Below are positions 56,362-64,000 of a stretch of DNA of 64,000 nt, one piece after another; within the stretch, counting starts at the first letter, position 1; each line of letters opens with the position of its first letter. Under the pieces are notes generated by a model. The model saw only the letters and a list, made by a program, of their open reading frames with translations, was not told the origin of the DNA and did not search any database. Origin of the DNA: an uncultured Pseudomonas sp. (GTDB lineage: Bacteria > Pseudomonadota > Gammaproteobacteria > Pseudomonadales > Pseudomonadaceae); the NCBI RefSeq assembly GCF_913774235.1, contig NZ_CAJYDW010000002.1, positions 62,001-126,000 of the forward strand, written 5' to 3'. A program made the position numbers and the translations under genes.

Positions 56362-58836
56362 TTGAAGCAATCCAGTTCTGCCAGCCACGTCAATCATTGG
56401 CGTGAGCACCTGCATTATCGTCTCAAGGAGGTGGTGCTCATCGCGCTGGCCGCCTTGTGTCTCTATCTGCTCATGGCTCTGCTGAGCTACGACCCCTCCG
56501 ATCCGGGTTGGACCCACACCAGCCGCATCGATCAGGTTCACAACACCGCAGGCCGCGCCGGCGCCTGGCTGGCCGACGTGCTGTTCATGGCGCTGGGCTA
56601 TTTCGCTTTCGTTTTCCCGGTGTTGCTGGCGGTCAAGACCTGGCAGATCTTCCGTAAGCGGCATCTGCACTGGGAGTGGAGCGGCTGGCTGTTCTCCTGG
56701 CGGCTCACTGGCCTGGTATTGCTGGTGATCTCCGGTTCGGTACTGGCCTACATCCATTTCCATGCGGCTGCCGGCCTGCCGGCGTCCGCTGGCGGTGCCC
56801 TCGGCGAAAGTCTCGGTCAGCTGTCGGTCACGGCGCTCAACGTCCAGGGCAGCACGCTGCTGTTCCTGGCGCTGTTCCTGCTGGGCCTGACGGTGTTCAC
56901 CGACCTGTCGTGGTTCAAGGTGATGGATTTCACCGGCAAGGTCGTGCTGGACCTGTTGGACCTGGTGCAGGGTGGCTTCAGTCGTCTGGCCGGGGGCCGC
57001 CGCGCGGCGCCAGCGCTGGACGCCTTCGATGAGCCGGAGGCGGTCGCACCGCCGCTCGCGCGCAAGCCGAGGACCCGTGAGACCCCAGTGCCCGTCGCCG
57101 ATGAGGATCTGGACGATCTGCTCGACATCGCTCCGCCGCCGCGAGTGGAACGCGCCGCGCCGCGCATCGAGATGCCGGCACCCAGCCGTGTTGTCGCCGA
57201 GACAGCCACACCCGCGCCGGTGGCCGCTGCTCCCGTCGCTGCGGCCAGCGTGGCCATGCCCGCACCCCCGCCACGCAAGAGCGCACCCCTGCCTGCTGCG
57301 GCACCCGCGGCGGTGGTACGGGTGGACGCCGATCTGGAAGGAACCATACCGCCACTGTCGATCCTGGATCGCGCCGAGAAGAAACAGCAGAGCTACTCGC
57401 CGGAATTCCTCGAGAACATGTCGCGGCTGCTGGAGGTCAAGCTCAAGGAGTTCGGCGTCGAGGTGACCGTGGAAAGCGTCCATCCCGGTCCGGTCATCAC
57501 CCGCTTCGAGATCCAGCCGGCGGCGGGCGTCAAGGTCAGCCGTATCTCCAACCTGGCCAAGGACCTGGCGCGTTCGCTCGCGGTGTTCAGCGTGCGGGTG
57601 GTGGAAGTCATTCCGGGCAAGACCACCGTCGGTATCGAGATTCCCAACGAGGACCGCCAGATCGTGCGCTTCTCCGAGGTGCTCGAATCCGTGGAGTACG
57701 CGGCGGCCAAGTCGCCGGTCACCCTGGCGCTGGGTCACGACATCGGCGGCAAACCGGTCATCACCGACCTGGCCAAGATGCCGCACCTCCTGGTGGCCGG
57801 CACCACGGGCTCCGGTAAGTCGGTGGGCGTGAACGCCATGCTGCTGTCGATCCTGTTCAAGTCGAGCCCGGAAGACGCGCGACTGATCATGATCGATCCC
57901 AAGATGCTGGAGCTCTCGATCTACGAGGGTATTCCGCACCTGCTCTGTCCGGTGGTCACCGACATGAAGGAAGCCGCCAACGCCCTGCGCTGGAGCGTGG
58001 CGGAGATGGAACGGCGCTACAAACTGATGGCTGCGATGGGTGTACGGAACCTCGCCGGCTTCAATCGCAAGGTGAAGGACGCCGAGGAAGCCGGTGCCCC
58101 GCTGACCGATCCGCTCTATCGTCGCGAGAGCATGGACGACGAGGCACCCTTGCTGAAGACGCTGCCGACCATCGTGGTGGTGGTGGACGAATTCGCCGAC
58201 ATGATGATGATCGTCGGCAAGAAGGTGGAAGAGCTGATCGCACGGATCGCGCAGAAGGCGCGGGCGGCGGGTATTCACCTGATCCTGGCGACCCAGCGGC
58301 CCTCGGTGGACGTCATCACCGGCCTGATCAAGGCCAACATTCCCACCCGCATGGCCTTCCAGGTGTCCAGCAAGATCGACTCCCGGACCATTCTCGACCA
58401 GGGCGGTGCCGAACAGCTGCTCGGTCACGGTGACATGCTCTATCTGCCGCCGGGAACCGGCCTGCCGATTCGTGTCCATGGCGCCTTCGTTTCCGACGAC
58501 GAGGTCCATCGGGTCGTCGAGGCCTGGAAGGAGCGTGGCGCACCCGACTACATCGAAGACATCCTCAGTGGTCCGGACGAGGGCGGCGGTGCAGGCTTCG
58601 AAGGCGGCGGTGGCGAAGGCGGGGAGAGCGACGAGGATGATCCGCTCTATGACGAAGCGGTACGCTTCGTCACCGAGAGTCGCCGGGCCTCCATCTCCGC
58701 GGTCCAGCGCAAGCTCAAGATCGGTTACAACCGGGCGGCACGCATGATCGAAACCATGGAAATGGCCGGTGTCGTATCGCCCATGAACACCAACGGCTCG
58801 CGCGAGGTCATAGCGCCTGCGCCGGTGAGAGACTGA
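56362..58836 (+). CDS. ftsK: DNA translocase FtsK
   Basis: This 824-residue protein couples chromosome dimer resolution to septation. The N-terminal membrane domain has four hydrophobic segments (~20-195), followed by a Pro/Ala-rich linker with acidic patches (~205-330). The C-terminal motor has Walker [18 protein letters not shown], Walker [13 protein letters not shown] and the gamma winged helix [22 protein letters not shown] that reads KOPS sites. The start is taken as TTG 56362 because the following [22 protein letters not shown] matches other Pseudomonas N-termini; no ATG fits. A short linker compared with E. coli (1329 residues) is usual for this genus. Confidence 0.95.
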   Translation: MKQSSSASHVNHWREHLHYRLKEVVLIALAALCLYLLMALLSYDPSDPGWTHTSRIDQVHNTAGRAGAWLADVLFMALGYFAFVFPVLLAVKTWQIFRKRHLHWEWSGWLFSWRLTGLVLLVISGSVLAYIHFHAAAGLPASAGGALGESLGQLSVTALNVQGSTLLFLALFLLGLTVFTDLSWFKVMDFTGKVVLDLLDLVQGGFSRLAGGRRAAPALDAFDEPEAVAPPLARKPRTRETPVPVADEDLDDLLDIAPPPRVERAAPRIEMPAPSRVVAETATPAPVAAAPVAAASVAMPAPPPRKSAPLPAAAPAAVVRVDADLEGTIPPLSILDRAEKKQQSYSPEFLENMSRLLEVKLKEFGVEVTVESVHPGPVITRFEIQPAAGVKVSRISNLAKDLARSLAVFSVRVVEVIPGKTTVGIEIPNEDRQIVRFSEVLESVEYAAAKSPVTLALGHDIGGKPVITDLAKMPHLLVAGTTGSGKSVGVNAMLLSILFKSSPEDARLIMIDPKMLELSIYEGIPHLLCPVVTDMKEAANALRWSVAEMERRYKLMAAMGVRNLAGFNRKVKDAEEAGAPLTDPLYRRESMDDEAPLLKTLPTIVVVVDEFADMMMIVGKKVEELIARIAQKARAAGIHLILATQRPSVDVITGLIKANIPTRMAFQVSSKIDSRTILDQGGAEQLLGHGDMLYLPPGTGLPIRVHGAFVSDDEVHRVVEAWKERGAPDYIEDILSGPDEGGGAGFEGGGGEGGESDEDDPLYDEAVRFVTESRRASISAVQRKLKIGYNRAARMIETMEMAGVVSPMNTNGSREVIAPAPVRD

Positions 58837-58854
58837 CATTCCATGAGGACCTCG

Positions 58855-59478
58855 ATGCACAAGCTGCGTTGTTTCGCCCTGGCTGCCCTGGCGGCCGTGA
58901 GCCTTTCCGCCCATGCCGACCAGGCCTCGGTGAGTCGACTGTCTGAACTGCTGGACAAGGCCCAGACCCTGACCGCTCGTTTCTCGCAGCTGACCCTGGA
59001 TGGCTCAGGCACCCGCCTGCAGGAAACCGCGGGCAACATGAGCCTGAAGCGCCCTGGCTTGTTCCGCTGGCACTCCGACGCGCCCCAGGAGCAACTGCTG
59101 GTGTCGGACGGCAAGCAGGTCTGGCTGTACGACCCGGACCTGGAACAGGTCACCATCCGCAAGCTGGACCTGCGCCTGACCCAGACGCCGGCGCTGCTGC
59201 TGTCGGGTGATATCTCCAAGATCGAGAGCAGCTTCGACGTCACCAGCAAGGACGCCGGCAACGTCGTCGACTTCGTGCTCAAGCCCAAGACCAAGGACAG
59301 TCTGTTCGACAGCCTGCGGTTGTCCTTCCGCAACGGCGTGATCAACGACATGCAATTGATCGATGGCGCCGGGCAGCGCACCAACATCCTCTTCTTCAAC
59401 GTCAAGCTCAACGAGCCGGTGGCCGCGTCCCAGTTCACCTTCCAGGTGCCCAAGGGAGCCGACGTCATCCAGGAGTGA
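58855..59478 (+). CDS. lolA: Outer-membrane lipoprotein carrier protein LolA
   Basis: This 207-residue periplasmic chaperone carries lipoproteins from LolCDE to LolB. A signal peptide, [20 protein letters not shown], is followed by the LolA beta-sheet core: [34 protein letters not shown] (with the R-P-G-L-F-R-W signature), [14 protein letters not shown] and the C-terminal [15 protein letters not shown] 58855 is chosen because GAGGA lies 5 bases upstream; the ATG at 58843 would place that site inside the gene. It lies directly downstream of ftsK and upstream of rarA in the conserved order ftsK-lolA-rarA-serS-cysG. Confidence 0.96.
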   Translation: MHKLRCFALAALAAVSLSAHADQASVSRLSELLDKAQTLTARFSQLTLDGSGTRLQETAGNMSLKRPGLFRWHSDAPQEQLLVSDGKQVWLYDPDLEQVTIRKLDLRLTQTPALLLSGDISKIESSFDVTSKDAGNVVDFVLKPKTKDSLFDSLRLSFRNGVINDMQLIDGAGQRTNILFFNVKLNEPVAASQFTFQVPKGADVIQE

Positions 59479-59487
59479 CAGCACCCC

Positions 59488-60816
59488 ATGGATCTCTTCA
59501 GCGCCGCACCCGTCGGGCAGCCCTTGGCTGCCCGCATGCGTCCCGAGACCCTCGATGAGTACGCGGGCCAGCAGCACCTGCTGGCCCGCGGCAAGCCCCT
59601 GCGCGAGGCCCTGGAGCAGGGCGCGCTGCACTCGATGATCTTCTGGGGACCGCCGGGCGTGGGCAAGACCACCCTGGCACGGTTGCTGGCCCAGGTCTCC
59701 GATGCCCACTTCGAAACCCTCTCGGCGGTGCTCTCCGGGGTCAAGGAGATCCGCCATGCGGTGGAGGTGGCCAAGCAACAGGCCGCCCAGTATCGCCGCC
59801 GCACCATTCTCTTCGTCGACGAGGTGCATCGCTTCAACAAGTCGCAGCAGGATGCCTTCCTGCCCTATGTCGAGGACGGCACCCTGATCTTCATCGGGGC
59901 GACTACCGAGAATCCTTCCTTCGAATTGAACAATGCGCTGCTGTCGCGGGCGCGGGTCTATGTACTCAAGAGCCTGGACGACGAGGCCCTCGGCGGCTTG
60001 GCGCGCCGTGCCCTGACCAGCGCCAAGGGCTTGGGCGAGCGTCACCTCAGCCTGCCCGACGACGCCCTGACGCTGCTGCTGGCCGCCGCCGACGGCGATG
60101 GCCGGCGCCTGCTCAACCTGCTGGAGAACGCTGCGGACCTAGCCGAGGACGGCGGCGCCCTGGACGCCGAGCTGTTCCAGAGTCTGCTGGGCGATCAGCG
60201 TCGCCGCTTCGACAAGGGCGGCGAGGCCTTCTATGACCAGATATCCGCCCTGCACAAGTCGGTGCGGGGTTCGAGTCCCGATGGCGCGCTCTACTGGTTC
60301 GCGCGGATGATCGACGGCGGCTGCGATCCGCTGTACATCGCGCGGCGTGTGGTGCGCATGGCCAGTGAGGACATCGGCAATGCTGATCCCCGCGCCCTGA
60401 GCCTGTGCCTGGATGCCTGGGATGTCCAGGAGCGCCTGGGCAGCCCCGAAGGCGAGTTGGCCATCGCCCAGGCGCTGGTCTATCTGGCCTGCGCGCCCAA
60501 GAGCAATGCCGTCTATATGGGCTACAAGGCCGCCCTGGCCGATGTGCGCCAGAATGGCTCGCGCGAGGTGCCGCTGCACCTGCGCAATGCGCCGACCAAG
60601 CTGATGAAGAACCTTGGCTACGGCGACGAGTACCGCTACGCCCACGACGAGCCGGAAGCCTATGCCGCGGGCGAGGACTACTTTCCGGATGATCTCGAGC
60701 CGCGCCGCTACTATGAGCCGGTTCCCCGTGGGCTGGAGCTGAAGATCCGCGATAAACTGCAGCACCTGGCGGATCTCGACCGATCCAGCCCGCGCCAGCG
60801 CCGGCGGCGCTCCTGA
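59488..60816 (+). CDS. rarA: Replication-associated recombination protein A (MgsA/RarA)
   Basis: This 442-residue AAA+ ATPase acts at stalled replication forks. Visible features: N-terminal [19 protein letters not shown], Walker [17 protein letters not shown], Walker [20 protein letters not shown], sensor [21 protein letters not shown] and the family C-terminal [24 protein letters not shown] (as [20 protein letters not shown]), followed by [15 protein letters not shown]. Length matches E. coli RarA (447). It starts 9 bases after lolA, so the two are co-transcribed. Assignment is firm. Confidence 0.96.
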   Translation: MDLFSAAPVGQPLAARMRPETLDEYAGQQHLLARGKPLREALEQGALHSMIFWGPPGVGKTTLARLLAQVSDAHFETLSAVLSGVKEIRHAVEVAKQQAAQYRRRTILFVDEVHRFNKSQQDAFLPYVEDGTLIFIGATTENPSFELNNALLSRARVYVLKSLDDEALGGLARRALTSAKGLGERHLSLPDDALTLLLAAADGDGRRLLNLLENAADLAEDGGALDAELFQSLLGDQRRRFDKGGEAFYDQISALHKSVRGSSPDGALYWFARMIDGGCDPLYIARRVVRMASEDIGNADPRALSLCLDAWDVQERLGSPEGELAIAQALVYLACAPKSNAVYMGYKAALADVRQNGSREVPLHLRNAPTKLMKNLGYGDEYRYAHDEPEAYAAGEDYFPDDLEPRRYYEPVPRGLELKIRDKLQHLADLDRSSPRQRRRRS

Positions 60817-60848
60817 CCCTTCGCCCGCGCTGCTGCCCCCATTCCTAA

Positions 60849-62140
<1,292 letters not shown>

Positions 62141-62141
<1 letters not shown>

Positions 62142-63535
62142 TGGATTACCTGCCGCTCTTCCACAAGCTCGACGGCCGCCCTGTGCTGGTGATCGGCGGC
62201 GGCGACATCGCCCTGCGCAAGAGCGTGCTGCTGGCCGAGGCTGGCGCCCGCATCACCCTGGTGGCGCCGGAGATCGAGCCGGAGGTGCGCGCCTTCGTCG
62301 AGGCGAAGGGTGGCAGTTGCCGGGTCCAACGCTACGCAGCGGATCTGCTCGCCGGGCATTGCCTGGTGATCGCCGCTACCGACGATGACGAGGTCAACGA
62401 AACGGTATCCCACGACGCCCAGGCGCTGGGGCTGCCGGTCAACGCGGTGGATGCGCCCAAGCTGTGCACCGTGATCTTCCCCGCCATCGTCGATCGTTCG
62501 CCGCTGGTGATCGCCATTTCCAGCGGTGGCGACGCCCCGGTGCTGGCGCGGCTGGTGCGGGCCAAGCTGGAAAGCTGGATTCCGGCGACCTATGGGCAGT
62601 TGGCACAGCTGGCCCAGCGCTTCCGTGCTCGGGTCAAGGCGCGCTTCGCCGACATCCAGGCGCGGCGTATCTTCTGGGAAGAGGTGTTCCAGGGCGAGGT
62701 TGCCGAGAAGGTGTTCTCTGGCCAGCCTCAGGCGGCTGAAAAGCTGCTGGAAGCCAAGTTGACCAGCGAAGGGGAAACCTTTCGCGGTGAGGTCTATCTG
62801 GTTGGTGCCGGCCCCGGTGATCCGGACCTGCTGACCTTTCGCGCCCTGCGCCTGATGCAGCAGGCCGACGTGGTGCTCTACGATCGCTTGGTGGCCCCAA
62901 CCATCCTCGACATGTGCCGGCGCGATGCCGATCGCATCTATGTCGGCAAGCGCCGCGCTGAGCATGCTGTGCCCCAGGAAGATCTCAATCGCCTGCTGGT
63001 CAAGCTGGCCCGGGAGGGCAAGCGCGTCCTGCGACTCAAGGGCGGCGATCCCTTCATCTTCGGTCGGGGTGGCGAAGAGATCGAGGAGCTGGCGGCCGAA
63101 GGCATCCCCTTCCAGGTGGTGCCGGGCATCACCGCGGCTAGCGGTTGCGCGGCCTATGCCGGCATTCCCTTGACCCACCGTGACCATGCCCAGTCGGTAC
63201 GTTTCGTCACCGGCCATCTCAAGGACGGTTCGGCCGATTTGCCCTGGACCGATCTGGTGGCTCCGGGACAGACCCTGGTGTTCTACATGGGCCTGGTGGG
63301 GCTGCCGACCATTTGCGAGCAGCTCGTCGCCCATGGCAAGAATCCGGCAACGCCGGCTGCCCTGGTGCAGCAGGGCACCACCAGCAATCAGCGGGTATTC
63401 ACCGGAACCCTGCAGGATCTGCCGCAGTTGGTCGCCCAGCATGAGGTTCATGCACCGACGTTGGTGATCGTCGGCGAAGTGGTCGCGCTACGAGAAAAGC
63501 TGGCCTGGTTCGAAGGCGCTCAGACGACGGCCTGA
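62141..63535 (+). CDS. cysG: Trifunctional siroheme synthase CysG
   Basis: This 464-residue fused enzyme makes siroheme, the cofactor of sulfite and nitrite reductases. The N-terminal half (1-~210) is the NAD-dependent precorrin-2 dehydrogenase/ferrochelatase, with [27 protein letters not shown] and [25 protein letters not shown]. The C-terminal half (~215-464) is uroporphyrinogen-III C-methyltransferase, with [34 protein letters not shown] and [22 protein letters not shown]. The ATG overlaps the serS stop. It is needed for the sulfite reduction step that would use sulfite from the oxygenases at the left. Confidence 0.97.
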
Positions 63536-63539
63536 TCGT

Positions 63540-64000
63540 TCAGGCCGATCCCTGGATGCCGACGCCCTGCAGGGCGTCTCGGCTGTGGGGCAGATCCAGC
63601 TCCAAGGCTGGCCCCTTGGGCACGATGCCGGTCGGATTGATCTGGGCATGGCTGCCGTAGTAGTGGTGCTTGATGTGCTGGAAGTCCACGGTCTCGGCGA
63701 TACCTGGCCACTGGTAGAGTTCGCGCAACCAGCCCTGTAGCGCTGGATAGTCGCGAATGCGCCGCAGGTTGCACTTGAAGTGGCCATGGTAGACGGCGTC
63801 GAAGCGAATCAGGGTGGTGAACAGGCGCCAGTCGGCTTCGGTCAGCCATTCGCCGGTGAGATAGCGGTGGGTCTGCAGCAATTTTTCCAGGTCGTCGAGG
63901 GTGGCGAAGACCTCGGCGAACGCCTCTTCGTAGGCCTCCTGGGTGGTGGCGAAGCCGGCCCGGTAGACGCCGTTGTTGACCGTCGGATAGATACGGTCGT
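63540..64000 (-). CDS. Glutathionyl-hydroquinone reductase, C-terminal part (YqjG/EcGHR-like), cut by window edge
   Basis: The visible ~153 residues are the C-terminal GST-like domain of a Xi-class glutathionyl-hydroquinone reductase. They include RIYPTVNNGVYRAGFATTQEAYEEAF, HRYLTGEWLTEADWRLFTTLIRFDAVYHGHFKCN and the family tail HIKHHYYGSHAQINPTGIVPKGP. The catalytic cysteine and the N-terminal thioredoxin domain lie beyond the right edge; the first whole codon begins at 63998. It would deglutathionylate glutathionyl-hydroquinones. The gene converges on cysG with only 4 bases between the stops and no visible terminator. Confidence 0.93.
   Translation of the reverse strand, partial: DRIYPTVNNGVYRAGFATTQEAYEEAFAEVFATLDDLEKLLQTHRYLTGEWLTEADWRLFTTLIRFDAVYHGHFKCNLRRIRDYPALQGWLRELYQWPGIAETVDFQHIKHHYYGSHAQINPTGIVPKGPALELDLPHSRDALQGVGIQGSA

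Overview
The window is a compact, G+C-rich gammaproteobacterial chromosome segment, almost certainly Pseudomonas. Three conserved blocks point there: clpA-clpS/cspD with infA-bpt-aat and ftsK-lolA-rarA-serS-cysG, the gbuA-gbuR guanidinobutyrate locus, and recQ/marR/FimV-like/patatin PlpD. A P. oryzihabitans/psychrotolerans-type species is plausible but cannot be proven from sequence alone. No phage, insertion sequence, CRISPR array, tRNA or rRNA was seen.

Layout. (1) 1-15413 is an accessory organosulfur-scavenging region. It holds an SsuA-C-B-like ABC transporter cut by the left edge, a leaderless family-3 binding-protein-like protein, a TerC membrane protein, a tau-like operon (binding protein, TauD-type dioxygenase, ATPase, permease), a half-size DMT protein, an SsuD-like monooxygenase, a module of binding protein / DszA-NtaA-type monooxygenase / DszC-SfnB-type acyl-CoA-dehydrogenase-fold enzyme / second binding protein, and a LysR regulator. 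(2) 15461-31310 is mostly housekeeping: acnA, rlmM, tusA, a lipoprotein, an MscS/YbiO-type channel, a MATE exporter, pdxB, ppnP, a DEDDh exonuclease, a YkgJ protein, a START-domain protein, msrPQ and a fused dihydroxyacetone kinase. (3) 31548-41238 holds a CYP152 peroxygenase P450, the guanidino-compound locus (TPP decarboxylase, two permeases, gbuA, gbuR) and the aerotaxis receptor aer. (4) 41301-51117 holds tapT (DTW), a 58-residue proline-rich ORF, ybaN, a YecA-family gene, recQ, a MarR regulator, a FimV-like LysM protein, plpD and a SelT/Rdx-like gene. (5) 51120-64000 is the core clp/inf/aat/ftsK/serS/cysG block, ending in a truncated glutathionyl-hydroquinone reductase.

How the genes work together. 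The left region would import sulfonates or other organosulfur compounds and release sulfite by oxygenolytic C-S cleavage. cysG (siroheme for sulfite reductase) and tusA (sulfur relay) lie in the same window but are core genes, not part of the cluster. The gbu locus would import guanidino compounds, decarboxylate the 2-oxo acid and hydrolyse 4-guanidinobutyrate to GABA and urea. clpS, bpt and aat together form most of the N-degron pathway that feeds ClpAP.

The best candidate for something under-described is the 10022-14445 module: two paralogous binding proteins bracketing two different flavin-type oxygenases, with no dedicated permease, ATPase or flavin reductase. Intergenic REP-like palindromes, two 8-bp ATGCGCAT palindromes 32 bp apart, an Anr-like box before aer and several perfect bidirectional terminators are also visible.
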